64,000 nt of DNA from Chamaecrista fasciculata (taxonomy: Eukaryota; Streptophyta; Magnoliopsida; Fabales; Fabaceae), in assembly GCA_003254925.1 (NCBI GenBank), contig QANZ01022560.1:1-64000 (forward strand). Direction: 5' to 3'. Below the pieces are notes generated by a model. The model ran no database searches and was not told where the DNA came from. It worked only from the letters and a program-made list of their open reading frames with translations. A program made the position numbers and the translations under genes. This document shows, in pieces, positions 35,716 to 47,833 of the stretch (within the stretch, counting starts at the first letter, position 1; each line of letters starts with the position of its first letter).

Positions 35716-36239
35716 AAATTTGTTATTAAATATGATATTGAATATCAATTAGTATATTTAATAAAAAAATTAAAATAAAAATGTTATCACTTTAAAATTT
35801 CAAAGTATTAAATTTATTTTAGATTCTAAGATATCCCTTATGCATGACAGCATGAGTTTGATTCTTATATTGTCTCTTTCTCAATTATTAATTCTCACTA
35901 TACAATCCCACATATGAAATATGAGATTTTTTTTGGTAGAAACATATGAGATAATTTAACAATTTAAAAAATTGACTTTCTAAGCCTTTCGAAAGGTCAA
36001 TTTTTTTTGTTTTCCATAATAAATTCACCCATGTTCTCCCACAAGTGTGAGTGTGAGAGTGGCAATATCTAAGTATCCAAATTCAAATTTCATGAATTTG
36101 TCATAAACACCCACTCACTCAACAATGTAGACAATGACACTTTTATAGACAGCACACAAAAGTGGGGTATAAAATATGAAATAGTGACTTTTTTTTTTTT
36201 TTAAGAACTAGGCAGTAAGCCTCACTTATATAATTATTC

Positions 36240-36465
36240 TTTTTAGAATATCAAGTTTAAAAAATTGAATAAATGGTCCCTCAAATATTAAAATACATAT
36301 TTAGTCACTGAAAGATTAAAATGATATATTAATTAGTTCATAAAAAAGACTAAATAGTATACCATTTTAATTTTTCATGGATTAAACTATATATTTCAAT
36401 GTTTTAAAAATCAAATTGTTAACTCTCTAATCTTTTAGAGATTAAATTATTAGTTTATTCTTAAA
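36240..36465. mobile_element. Degenerate foldback MITE of the GAGTAAACTA family
   Basis: The arms mirror each other ('gtccctcaaatattaaaata' left; 'tatatttcaatgttttaaaaa' right), with central 'gactaaatagtata' as in the 12258 copy. It ends ATTAGTTTATTC. Confidence 0.6.
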
Positions 36466-37539
36466 AAATTTAACAATCAACCAATTATATTGAATTACTG
36501 TTATAGGAATTAAATTGTATCTTCTAATAGACACTTATAAACAATTCTTTATGAGCCAATGATGTTTGGCTCACTTGTTCACCTCTCGTTCATGACAATT
36601 ATATAGTTTGAGTTTAATTTTTAGTGATGCCTCATTTAATTTTGTGAGTTATTTGTAAGTGCTCTTTGAGCCCGAAAGTCTGATATGACTCTGGATTAGG
36701 ACGTCATCCTCCACCTAATTTTTTTTTGCTATAAAAAAAATTCTTCATGAGATATACTTTTTTTCTTATATATAATATATATATATATATAATCTGATTT
36801 AAGCATATTAGTTTGTTGTTAGAAGTAGTAAATTTGAATCATTCAATAAGATTTTTCATATATGGTGAAATTTTTTTAAAAAATAAACATGAACAAAAAT
36901 AGAGAGACAAATATATTTTCATATATTTTCTTATTTTAATTTTAATATTCTCTCTATATTTTATTATCTCTCATTAAACTTTACAAAATACATTAGAAAA
37001 AAGCATCTTTTAATGAATTCAATAGTAATAGTAGACAAAGCCAAACTTGAATCATTTTTCAAAATTTGATTTTTGAATCAAGAAAATGGGATAAGGTAAG
37101 ATTCAATTCAAAGCTAGATTTTAATACAATTAGCACGTGACTTAGCAGCTTTATGACAGATAAGCAAGCATTATTCTTCTTTCATTCATTCATTGAGGCC
37201 TATGTGGACCCCACATGAAGGGCACATACCCTCCCATTAGTGACTTTGAGCCCTTTAATTTTAAGTCCTAACCGACCAACCACCCTTTTGAAATACTCTT
37301 GAGTAATTAAATTCTAGATCCCACTTTTAAGCATTTCTTTATGTTTTTTCCCAATGACCCATAAAAGGAGGTAAGTCAAGAATTAGTACTATATCTAAAT
37401 AGATCTATAGAGAATATTTTATGTGTTGTTTATAACTCAAGAATAACTAGATAAAGTTAACAAAATTAATGATTTTTATATTATTGTGGCAAATGTCCCA
37501 TGTGTTTCTTTCTAATTAGTTTTACAATTTATTAGGAGT

Positions 37540-37995
37540 GAATTAATAATTTGGTCCATGAAAAATATGATAAATATATCAATTTAGTTTTTAAAAGATA
37601 TAATTACAAGATTTAGTCCATTAAAGATCAAATTAATGCTAAATTTAATGCTAGTTATTAAAATATCAATCTTTTTGTTAAAGTTATTATCTAAAGTTTA
37701 ATGCTAAATTTAATGTAGTTATAAATATTGATGAATATATCAATTTAGTTTTTAAAAAATATAACTACAAGATTTAGTCCATTAAAGATCAAATTAATGC
37801 TAAATTTAATGCTAGTTATAAAAATATCAATCTTTTTATTAAAGTTATTATCTGAAGTTTAATGCTAAATTTAATGTAGTTATAAATATTGATGATATTA
37901 CATTAAAAAATTGGACTATATCATATAATTTTATCTCTCAAGGACTAAATAAAGAAAAAAATATCATCTTCTGAGAGCTAAATTACTAGTTTACT
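37540..37995. mobile_element. Foldback MITE enlarged by an internal 161-bp tandem duplication
   Basis: Ends GAGTGAATTAATAATTTGGTC and inverted CTAGTTTACTC mark the same family. Inside, the segment starting CAATTTAGTTTTTAAAA occurs at 37580 and again at 37741, with nearly identical sequence through two full units. Confidence 0.7.
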
Positions 37996-37999
37996 CATT

Positions 38000-38900
38000 T
38001 GTTATTAATGTATTGGAATTGTTTAATACATTTTTTTTTCTGGATCTATTCTCCAATTCTCCTCACCCAATTGTTATAAAACAAAGTTGAAATTCAAGTC
38101 AACAATTAACTATTGCAATTATTAAAAAAGGACCCACATTTTAAGCATATCTGGTACTCAAATTAGATTCTTAGACTAATATGTTTTAAAAAGAAATTAT
38201 ATTTTTTTTAAAAAGGTAGAATGTGATTATAGGAGTTGAGACAGCAGGATGAACCAAAATTAGCTTTGGCTTTTTATTAGAGAATGATTGGTGTTAATTT
38301 GTTAATAATTTGGTTTCCATATGAATGATTATGAAAAAACCTCGTGTTGTGTCCCCATGTGTAATGTGTTTACCATTAATCCGATGATGTTAATAAGTAA
38401 ATTATTAGTGTTAGTGGACAACAACTTAGATGTGTTTGTTAGGGTTTGTAATTAATTTGCATAGCCATTTGATTACTGGAGCACCTTTTTAGCTTTATCT
38501 TTTTTCGTTTTTTTTATAATTATAAAATATCTAATTTATCTATTTTATGTGTTAAAGAAAGATTAATTCTTGTATAATGGAGGTAAATTTCTTTTGATAA
38601 AAGTGTCTTTAATATGGAGCTCAGATCCCATAAAAAAAAATATGGAGCTCAGATTCGCGGAGGATTAATTCTTAGCTCATCGGGCGGGGATACCTTGAGC
38701 AACCAAAAAATATGTCTTTAATATATCAATAACAATTTGTCGTAGTAGTAAGTGAACTACACTTCAAGTGAAAGAATTAAGTTTAATTCTTATAGTCATA
38801 TTATTATAGAGTGCTTTAACAATCTCTCTTATAGTCTAAATAAAGAGTACTTTTTATGTGGATCGTTAATACAAATTAAATAAGTTAATTAATAAATATG
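38000..38900. other. Intergenic
   Basis: No supported gene. A short direct repeat 'aatatggagctcagat' occurs at about 38612 and 38640. Confidence 0.45.
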
Positions 38901-38934
38901 GAATTTATCGAGGGGACTTCAGTTGAGTGCTTGC

Positions 38935-39240
38935 AAAAAAAAAAAGTCAGGGTCACGCGAGAGTAGATGCTCCACATGGATTCCGACGATCAAGTTAATC
39001 AGAGACAAAGAATAAAAGTAATGAGTAGAATGTCCTGAGAGAGAGAACTTGTAATCCTTTATATAGGAAGGCTTAGGTAAAATAATTAGAGAAATTAAAT
39101 GATGACCGGTAATCAATTATCGAGATATGGTGAGTCTTACCAAATCTACCTCATGTGAGGTAAATTGTAGTTGTCTGGAATCTTCTAGAGTCATTCTCGA
39201 AAATTTTAGCTGAGTTTTAAGACATTGTCCCTCAAACATC
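38935..39240 (-). mobile_element. LTR fragment, probably Ty3/Gypsy-type, minus strand
   Basis: The minus strand reads a TATA box CCTATATAAAGG (about 39068-39057), then TTGTCTCTGATTAACTTGAT and CGTCGGAATCCATGTGGAGC. This is the TATA-to-'TTGA.CGTCGGA' pattern common in the R/U5 part of Gypsy-type LTRs. The ends were not defined and no internal domains are nearby. Confidence 0.5.
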
Positions 39241-39419
39241 AAATACTGGCTAAGTTAACGAGGTAGGCCGCTTGGATTGTGGGCGGCGTCCTTCTTGGAG
39301 GGGTTGTCCTTTAATCATGACAGAACACTCTTTATTTGGTGTAAGGTGCGGGTGTCTTGTGGGGGGAAGGTGTCAGATGAGAACTTATGTTAAGTAGAAT
39401 GAGGGCGCTCAAAGCTAAA

Positions 39420-40430
39420 CATTCTTTGCGAACGAAGAATACTCATAATTTATCAAAATAGAGTATATTTAATAATATTCAAACTCGTAACTTTATCTAT
39501 ACAAATTTAAATTTCTATCAATTTAACTAACTAATTAATTTTTAAAATAAAAGCCCTCAACAAAATATATTAATATTTTAGTCTATTTTTCTAGCCAGTG
39601 ATATTTTCCTTGTTTATACTTCTATTTGATGATTGCACATTTTTTCAACAATTTAAAATGTTTAGCGCCACTTCAACATTTATCATAGAAAGTTCATTCC
39701 AAAGTCAACCTTTGATGTGCATTGTGTAAATTTATATTTTGGTACAAACATAGCAAAGTTCAAAGTAAACTATACCCACAAAACTAAAATTCCATAGGCA
39801 CATAAGTCCCAATCATATTATTTAAAAGTAATAACTTGCAAGAAGGATGATGTTCCTCCCATCATCTAACCTCATGGTCCAAGTTCAAACTCAGGTTTGA
39901 CAAATGGTCATCACGTTTATTGCCTTCTTTTAAAGTGTATGAATCCTCACATGAAAATAAGCTCAATCATGTTCCATGAAGTCTTACCTGTATAGATGGC
40001 ATTGGAGATCTTTTGAACCAAGACAAAAAGGCTCCAAGCAAGTTTAAGGCCTTTGAAAATTCCTCAACCCTCAATCAAAATTGTAGAACACTTACCAAGA
40101 TTTTTAGAAAATACTCTAATCCAAACTCTATTTGAGTTTCTCATAAAGCTACTACATGCAACATTTGTGCCATTTCCAACATAGGACTCACTTTGTTCAG
40201 CTTAATACATCTATCTTCAAGAGGCCACCATTTGATCCCATTACTTCTACCATTGAAGATAGAAGAACCATACACTTGCTTCTTGTATCTAGTGCCATAG
40301 ATTTCCAATCACATACTTTCAAAGAAACCAGTAGGTAATACCAAAGACACAAGACCATGTTGTACTACACCCATGCTAGTATTTGCCTTCCCAAATGAAG
40401 AAGTAGATCTTGCCAAAAGCAAGGACTAAC
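39420..40430. other. Intergenic; origin unknown
   Basis: The part at 40000-40430 has more even base composition than its surroundings and, on the minus strand, a mostly open but interrupted frame. I do not recognise the protein. The rest is AT-rich spacer. Confidence 0.4.
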
Positions 40431-40437
40431 TCGTACC

Positions 40438-40539
40438 ACTCCCCCATTCAACAAGCTCACGAGTTAAAACCTCATTCAGCTTAGTTAAGAAAACTCCATC
40501 GACAACCAACTTTCTCATTTTGCTCATTTGAGTTGCCAT
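40438..40539 (-). pseudogene. 5' fragment of 40S ribosomal protein S3 (uS3)
   Basis: The minus strand from ATG at 40539 reads [17 protein letters not shown], then LNEVLTREL, matching the first 28-30 residues of plant RPS3 (MATQ.SK.RK.V.DGVF...LNEVLTREL). Similarity stops at about residue 34, followed by unrelated sequence and a stop. No intron is seen within the match, which fits a retrocopy or captured fragment, not a working gene. Confidence 0.7.
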
Positions 40540-41705
40540 TGTGGCAAAGGAGAGTTTGCATATGTTGAAAATAGTACATTTAAATATTCCAGATTGTCAT
40601 TTTACAGTGTATGAGATTTTTGGAGTATTTATGTGATTATGTTATCAAGAGTCATGCATTTTGAAGTTTGGTTAGATGACATTTATTGTATAATTTAATT
40701 AATGAGTTTAAGTTGAAAAGTCTTTAGATAATAGTATAAATAAGACTAGAGTTTATGTGTTTTGTAAGAGTGAAAAACTGAAAATATTTTGATAATATAT
40801 CTTATGAGTATTTTTTCTCTTATTAGTATATTCTTAGTAAAGTCATATTATAGGGCTTATCTTCTGTCAAACAACAAAAAATATTAGAGTATGTAATATG
40901 AGTGTATTTTCTCTTTCTAGTATCTCATAGAATTAGCATTGTTAAATGACCTGTCCCGACCCGTCATGGCCGACCACTTGAACGGGCTGCCCCGTTTATA
41001 AACGGTCTTTAATTTTAAAAGTCCATACCCGTCCATGGTAACCCGTGAACTAAACGGGTTGGCCTGCAAGCTTATTTGTTTCTTTTAAAAATATTTTTTA
41101 TAGATAATTTTTTAAATTTTGAAGTCTAAAGAAATATTTTTATAACAACAAAAAAAACATAAATCTGATAAATTAATTTTAAACCATGCTTACTCTCTTG
41201 AAATTGATATATATATATATATATATATACAAAAATTAATTGTAATAGTCTTTCCATTATTTACAAATGAACAAGCTAATATCCTAATGTTTTATTTTGG
41301 TTCCTATAATTTAATGTTTGTTTTCAATATAAAAAAAAAAGCAACAAGCTTCTTTTTCAACAAAATGCACTAAACTTCAACATAGATCATTTTTTTTCTT
41401 TTTGGTAGGAAAAGGGCTCAAAACAAAGCCAAGTACACAACACAGAGAAACGACACAGCAAAAGCAACATAACACAAAAAAAAGGACCAAAACGACAGAG
41501 AAGAGGCTAAGACACTAACGCTCCTCTGCTCACAAACCCTTAGGCAACATACACACACTGTTCATATATCTCTATTCTTACTCTGCCCGAATTCTAACTT
41601 GATCGTCGAAGGCTCAGATATATTACAAATAGAATCTGACCCTCTCTTGGGGATTCACCCCATCAGAGTTCTTGCAGAACCGGCGTACCCGTGGCCGAAA
41701 GAGGA
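40540..41705. other. Intergenic with repeat remnants
   Basis: Near 40950-41075, repeated 'acccgt/acgggt' phrases look like a degenerate hAT-type MITE. A (TA)n tract lies at 41208-41229. The segment 41390-41705 is GC-richer and resembles retroelement-derived sequence, but I recognise no domain. Confidence 0.4.
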
Positions 41706-41710
41706 GGTGA

Positions 41711-41918
41711 TATCAATAAGAAAAAAGCTTCATTTAAAATATCTATATATATATATATAACAAATTTAATTCATTGAAAGCAAAATATTAGAAAAAGTGT
41801 CACTACAATATTATACCAATTAATGATGAAATATATATTTTATAAAAAAAAGGAACTAAGGTATAAATTAACCAAAAATAAATTATAATAGTTTATTATA
41901 AAATACACACAAGTGTCG
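41711..41918. repeat. Local duplication block A, copy 1
   Basis: About 200 bp (AACAAATTTAATTCATTGAA, then AATATTATACCAATTAATGA, then TTATAATAGTTTATTATAAA) recur in the same orientation at 47110-47311 with about 90% identity by eye. Confidence 0.75.
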
Positions 41919-41948
41919 TGTAATGGAAGAATAATTCAAATATAACTC

Positions 41949-42148
41949 AAAATAGCATCAAGTAAGCATCTTTCCTTCAGTTTTATATAAGGGAACGCAT
42001 GAAGATTTATTAACGTGTGTCTTTATGTTTCAAGCTCCTCAACCTCCATGGAAATAGTGAGACTTTCAACTTTTCAAGGCTTTCAAGAGAGAACAACTAG
42101 GCCTATGGCAATCAGGAAATGAAAGCGAGTGTGTGTGTGAGTAGAGCT
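41949..42148 (-). repeat. Duplicate of the cyclin A2 promoter/5'UTR segment
   Basis: Sequence and orientation match 32827-33062 (shared CATCTTTCCTTCAGTTTTAT, CAAGCTCCTC.ACCTCCATGG, GTGAGACTTTCAACTTTTCA), with a deletion of about 35 bp. The upstream-ORF ATG is conserved. There is no cyclin coding sequence nearby, so this is an orphan promoter copy about 9 kb from the gene. Confidence 0.8.
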
Positions 42149-42854
42149 GCTCATAAGCTCAAGTAGTCCGTGGATTACTGGATTACTTGAGTCCAAGCTC
42201 AAAATTGAATAACTATTATATACAAAATGAGATTTAAACCTTAGATTGAGACTTACCCATTAAATACTTATACTCAATGAGTAGCTCAAGTACTACCCAA
42301 TTACCCAAGTATTACTCAAACAACGCTATCCATCAATTGTAATTTGTAAACTATATATATGATCTTTCTTCCGCTCACGACTATAATTGTGAACGTGAGG
42401 CCCACAGTATTTACATGATACATAACATGCATGTATATATATATATATAGTGTTAATTAAATTTATTAGTTAATTAAAAATTAAATATTTATTTATGAAT
42501 TAGAATTAATGTTTAGGTATGACATTTGTAAAAGGTTAAATAGTTATTTTTTTCCTCAAATTATAGAATTAATTTTATTTTTGTCCTCAAATTATTTTTT
42601 ATTCTGTTTTAGTCTGCAAAATTTTATATTTACTTCGTTTAGGACTTCAAACTTTTATATTTGTTCTGTTTTAATCCTTAAACTGTCATATATGTTTCAT
42701 TTTGGTCCTCAAACTTATAATAAGTGATTTAACAAAGAAAAATAATAATCTAAATCCTAATTTGAGATCAGGCCGGAATATAATTAAGTAATTTTTTTTT
42801 GAAATATAATTAAGTAATTAATTATATATATATAGTGTTAATTAAATTTGAGGA

Positions 42855-44500
42855 CTTGGCCTTAGAGATGCTGGGCTTGTCAATAAGACGCTTCTCGCTA
42901 AGCACACTTGGAGGATTTTGGAGAGACCGCATTCTATGGTGACTCACTGGGTCCGTAATAAGTACATTGCCCCCCACTCAAAGTTTGATTTCAAGCCTTG
43001 TTCTTCGCCTTCCATTGTTTGGAGAGGGGTTAAAGATTGTTCCCCCATCATTACGGATCATCTCAAATGGAGGGTGGGCAGGGTTGACGTCAGGAGTAGA
43101 TTCTGGGAGGGACACATCGCGGGTCTCCCCTTGGGGATCTTCGTTAATGATTTGATCGACCATGATTCATATTCCTGGGATGCTGGGATTCTCAGTAGGA
43201 TCTTCTCTGAGGCAAATGCTCAGGCCCTTCTTAATACTCCTGGGCCGATTCGTCATTCGCCGGATACGTGGGTGTGGACTCCTGTTGCCACTAGGTCGTA
43301 CACTGTTGCTGCGGGCTTTGATCTGCTCAGCCAGGTGGGCCATCCAGGTAATGGTAATAATTCTGTTGATTCTTTTCCGTGGAAAGACTTCTAGAAGACG
43401 AATGTGTCGTCAAGGTTTCTGCTCAACGTTTGGAAGATCTATAATGATGGTATTCCCACCTTTACTAATCTGAATAGACACCACCTTCACTGTGACATTT
43501 GTAAGGGGATATGGGGTAAATATTGAACTCTCCTAAGGAGTTTATACTATTTCAGCAGTTCCCAGAAAAGATTGGTGAGGTCACAAACGATCCTTCTTAC
43601 AAGACCAATCTCCTTGAGCAGAACCACTAGTATAGTATTCCTCTCTACCCAAAAGTTTATAACAATATAACCCAACTATATCCCACCCAAACCTATTGAA
43701 TATTATCTACCAACTAAGAAAAGAAATACCGCAAATAAATAACAAATAAGTAAATAAGAAATAGGAAAGAACACACCAGATTGATTTCGGAGTTCAGCCA
43801 ATTATGCCTACGTCTCCGGGCAGCACCGCCAATATTATATAAGAGAAGAAAGAATACAAATTTTGGGATGATTACAAATGGGGGAGGGGGGTTCTATTTA
43901 TAACCCATGAGCCCCCTTTCATTTTGAAATCCCACCGATGTGGGACTTCAAAATTAGGCCAAAAGGCCTTTTCACACAACATTGTCTGCCCCTTCTGTGG
44001 TGAGACGGACGACTCGATCTGCACACTTTTTTGCGGTGTAGCTTCTCCAGAGCGGTCTGGTTTGGACTACCGTTTTCTGTTATGAGTGACGTGCGGGGAG
44101 GACACATACAGCGGTGGCTTTATGGTTGGATTCGTCGGTGGAAAAGAAACAGAGAGCGGCTTGAGTCCTCGTGGATTACTATCCTGGTTGGTCTTAATAT
44201 GATTTGGCAATACAGGAATGAGGTTGTCTGGAAAGGTACCAGGGTTCACGCCTCGACGGTAATCAGGTCTATTTTAGTTTCAGTTAGTTATTATGATGCT
44301 GTTTTTAACCAGGTCCAGGTTTTTTCTGTTAACTCTCCTGGCACTTGCGCCTTTGTTTTTAATCCTTTGGAAGCTGTGGCGTCTTCGAGTCTCAACCAGG
44401 GAACCCCTCAATAGGCGCTAGAGCTGGGGATTCCCGGGGTTCTGACCCGTAGATACCTTGTTTGTACTTTCGTTCACCGTTTTTTATCTATAAAAAAAAA
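42855..44500 (+). mobile_element. 5'-truncated LINE, interrupted by a solo LTR
   Basis: Begins inside the RT C-terminal region (NKTLLAKHTWRILERPHS, then SIVWRGVKD, LKWRVG) at about 42858. It continues through the zf-RVT zinc region (CPFCGETDD at about 43988) and SRAVWFGLPF, QYRNEVVWKG, to a 3' non-coding part ending in a short A-run near 44493-44501. 5' truncation is typical of L1 insertion by target-primed reverse transcription. It contains a stop at 43392-43394, where the frame changes. Confidence 0.82.
43500..43978 (-). mobile_element. Solo LTR inserted in the LINE zinc domain, 5-bp target duplication
   Basis: A 479-bp insertion with TG...CA ends (TGTAAGGGG...TTCACACA) flanked by the 5-bp direct repeat ACATT (43495-43499, 43979-43983). 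Removing it restores the LINE coding run from LHCD to CPFCG. The minus strand carries a TATA-like GGTTATAAATAG (near 43903), suggesting minus orientation. No internal retrotransposon sequence remains, as after LTR-LTR recombination. Confidence 0.85.
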
Positions 44501-44880
44501 ATTTTAGTTTCATTTTTGTCTTAGTGAATGACTCAATATAGTTTCTTCTTTTTCATTTTAACTTCGAATGTGATGAGTTTAAAGCAAACGAGTTGGGGGC
44601 TTGGACGTCAAATTGGATTTCAAAAGTAAATAACTTTTTTTACGGTCAAACAAAAAAATTGGTCATATCAGCACATGTATTTGCCTCTCTGTGTGTATGG
44701 CAAATCTTGATCAGGTTAAACATTGATATTTCTTACCTCAAAAAACTAAACAGAGCAGCCAAATGATGATTAGAAAGGTTAGCATTGCTGTTGAAATAAT
44801 TCATATGTGTTGAGTTTATACCATCCAATAGGAAGTGGATGCCATTTAACATTAATCCCAATATAAGAGATCAAGGAAGG
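44501..44880. other. Spacer with MITE-like remnants
   Basis: Phrases such as GAGTTTAAAGCAAACGAG resemble the middle of the 33194-33722 element. No gene. Confidence 0.35.
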
Positions 44881-45047
44881 ACTAGGGCTCGCGAGGAAAT
44901 GAAATTCAATAGCCTTAGAGATGGCAAAATCAGAAGCATAACAGTGATAAAAATTGAAAGATTAAAAAGTCTTGAGATTTGTAATCCTCCACACACAATT
45001 CATGAAGTATAAAAGCAAAGTTCTAGTGGGATATTTAGTGAATTCAC
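44810..45047 (-). pseudogene. LINE RNase H-linker fragment; duplication block B, copy 1
   Basis: The minus strand encodes YASDFAISKAIEFHFLASPS, then VKWHPLPIGWYKLNT. This matches the linker and start of the RNase H domain of plant LINEs (W.PP..GW.K.NTDG), with stops around it. The segment 44890-45047 recurs at 47311-47459. Confidence 0.55.
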
Positions 45048-45644
45048 TATGGATGTTCAAAATCGAACCAAACTAAACTGAAGCAAAATCGATCAATGAG
45101 TGGTTCGATTTGGTTAAAAATGCATTAAAATTGATTCGGTTAAAAATTTAGATATATAATTAACCAACCCGGCTGCTAGTATTTATATATAACAATTTTT
45201 ACTTATATTGTGTTATATGTGATTACATTTAATAAAAAATAATTTTTTTATCATCATTGATTTTATCATATAATTATGTTATCTTATTGAATCATAAAAT
45301 TTTTTTTATCTTAGACAACGATTAACTACTATTTTTCATCATACAATTTTATCCTCTCAAATCTCTGATCTTATTTGTCATTTTTTTATCAATTTATCTA
45401 TTCTATAAATTAGGCTTACTACGCCAAAACACTATTTTTTACTTTCTAATTTTATAATTAATTAATAAAAAAACTAATAAGTTTGTTAACCGCTTAAACG
45501 ACCGCCCAAACCGCCTATTTATTGGTTTGGTTTGGTTAAACAAATTAGTTTTAACCGCTTGGTTAAGAATTCTTCAAACCAATGTGAACGGTTCATTTAA
45601 AAATTTTGTTCATAACCGCCCAAACCGCCCAACGAACACCCCTA
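45048..45644. mobile_element. hAT-like non-autonomous element, copy 1
   Basis: Ends TATGGATGTTCAAAATCG and inverted CGAACACCCCTA (reverse TAGGGGTGTTCG). The arms are full of AACCGAACC/GGTTTGGTT repeats and the centre is AT-rich. A copy of the same 0.6-kb sequence is at 49854-50469. No transposase. Flanking 8-mers are not clearly identical. Confidence 0.7.
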
Positions 45645-45664
45645 AAATTAACAGCATCATTAGT

Positions 45665-45830
45665 TGCATTAATCCTTAACCACATGTGGAAATCATCATC
45701 ATCAACTAATTGACAGAAACAATTGAACTTGATCCAAATAAGATTAGTCATGAAAATTGTTTTGACATGTGTTCCGTACTCTTTATGGCAGCCACAAATT
45801 AAGAGGGCACAGGGGAGAGGCAACAATGCC
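45665..45830. repeat. Local duplication block C, copy 1 (pre-insertion state)
   Basis: GCATTAATCCTTAACCACAT, then GGAAATCATCATCATCAACT, then TTTATGGCAGCCACAA and GAGAGGCAACAATGCCTTTA are shared with 47731-48295. This copy lacks the 380-bp foldback present in copy 2, showing the empty site near 45756-45768. Confidence 0.75.
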
Positions 45831-45844
45831 TTTAAAAATATGGT

Positions 45845-46145
45845 TAAGGATTAATGGAGAAAGATATGATCAATTTTGATTGTTTGACCATGAAATGAGC
45901 AGTTTACTTTTAAAATCGATTTGACCTTGTTTGTTAACAGCCAAACTAAATAGAGAAAGTACTTTTCGAGAACAATACATAGCTCTAAACTCGTCACGTT
46001 TGAACTTGAAACAAACAATATTCAATAGTTTGAGACTAAAATGTATCATTTTGCCAATATTTAGGACCAATTTGAATATTTTGAAACATAATGGACCAAA
46101 ATAAACATTAGAACATATATTTAAGACCAAAATAACCCTTTGACA
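45845..46145. repeat. Half foldback related to 33194-33722
   Basis: CCAATATTTAGGACCAA, TTTTGAAACATAATGG and ACCAAAATAAACATTAGAAC match the right arm of the 33194-33722 element. Confidence 0.6.
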
Positions 46146-46149
46146 AAAA

Positions 46150-47105
46150 AGTTATATAAGTTTTGAACTATTGATGTAAACAAATCATCTAATTTTATCA
46201 ATGAAAAAGAGTTTGTAAGCCCATAGAACTCACCATCTTTGCTAATGACTTCAATTTGGCTTGAATGATTTATCCTAAATCGCATCTTGCTTGAATGCTA
46301 TAGCCTAAACTGACTCACCTCGAATGTTGCATGTGGTTGAGGTTGAAGGTGTAACAATCATTAATGGGTTGATTAATAATAAGTAGTATTTTTCTATTGT
46401 TAGATATCATGCATGAGGTATACCTTTCAATATTTTAAAAAAATTATAGAAATATTTATAAATTTCTTATTAACAAAGTCTTCATACTAATATAGAATCT
46501 TGAACTCAACTTCTCAAATTATGAGTTAAACTTGTATTAATTAGACCAACATCTTGATTTAATTTCTTAATTAGCACCTTACAATAATTAATTATGACCA
46601 CATTAGAGGGCTAATATATGGCAATGACTCAGTGAATGTATAACTGTCGTCTGTTGGTATAATGCTTTTGTACCTAATTCCATTTTTTACCCACTGGCGT
46701 GGATGCTGATTTAGAAAAGCAAAAACTATTGTAGGAAATAGATGAAAGTTGAAATAAAAAAAAAAGTATAATCTTCCCGTGTTTTACCTCTCTTTTGTGT
46801 TTTCTGCTTCCTAATTAAATTTATTGGATTTAATGATGTAAATTTGATGTTTTGGGGTGATAGTTTGAAGCAAAGAATTCATTTCCTTTTGGCTGAATTT
46901 ATGCTTGCCATGTATTTGACAAAATGATTGAATAACTTGTAGAATCCATGTCACAAAGTTGATGTTGCTTGTGGTGGATTTGTTCAATTAATTTTCTAGA
47001 ATAATCAAATTTTGTTTGGTCAATTCAATGGAATTTATTATAATTATATTCTGCACTTCCTACTCCAAATTTTGATAATTAAGTTTTTATTGTAGAGGAA
47101 AACCA
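46150..47105. other. Intergenic, AT-rich
   Basis: No supported gene, RNA or repeat structure. Confidence 0.45.
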
Positions 47106-47109
47106 ATTG

Positions 47110-47459
47110 AGTTCGATAAAAAAAACTTCATCTAAAACATGCATATATATATATAACAAATTTAATTCATCGGAAACAAAAGATTAGAACAAGTGTCACC
47201 ACAATATTATACCAACTAATAATGAAATATATATTTTATAAAAACAGAAACTAAGGTATAATTTAACCAAAAATAAATTATAATAGTTTATTATAAAATA
47301 CACACAAGTGTCTCATGAGAAAATGAAATTCAGAAGCCTTAGAGATGGCCAAATCAGAAGCATAAAAGTGATAGGAAGTGAAAGATTCAAAAATTTTGTG
47401 ATTTCTAATCCTTCACATACAATTCATGAAGTATAAAAACAAAGTTCCATGTGGGATAT
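47110..47459. repeat. Local duplication blocks A and B joined, copy 2
   Basis: 47110-47311 matches 41711-41918 and continues directly into 47311-47459, which matches 44890-45047. In copy 1 these blocks are about 3 kb apart, separated by the orphan cyclin promoter and the LINE. Confidence 0.75.
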
Positions 47460-47700
47460 GGGTTAGTCTAAAATGCAAAGTTTGATTCTTGACATGGGAT
47501 GCAATTGTTGATGTGGCATAATTATAGTCATTGATATAATTTAATGCTGAAAAATAATAAAAAAATAATAATTTTTTCAACCAATCAAAATTGTGTATGG
47601 AGTCACATCATAACTAACTATTCCACGTGTCATTATATTATTGGCTCATAACCCATTGCATCCTATGTCAAGAATCAAACTTTACATTATAGACTCACCC
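47460..47700. mobile_element. Small terminal-inverted-repeat MITE
   Basis: Ends GGGTTAGTCTAAAATGCAAA and inverted copy ending AGACTCACCC, with about 45 bp of good inverted match (TTTGATTCTTGACATGGGAT). It is absent from the duplicated locus at 45030-45048, where the flanks are contiguous. Confidence 0.75.
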
Positions 47701-47833
47701 GATTAATTAAGTGGATTCACATTGCATACTTGCATTAATCCTTAACCACATGTGGAAATCATCATCATCAACTACTTGAGAGAAACAATTGAACCTGTTC
47801 CAAATAAGATTAGTTATGGAACATTTTTTTGAA

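Noticed and set aside
41208..41229. (TA)n runs as promoter elements
   Set aside because: Simple microsatellites, also at 14579, 23008, 36777 and 42437.
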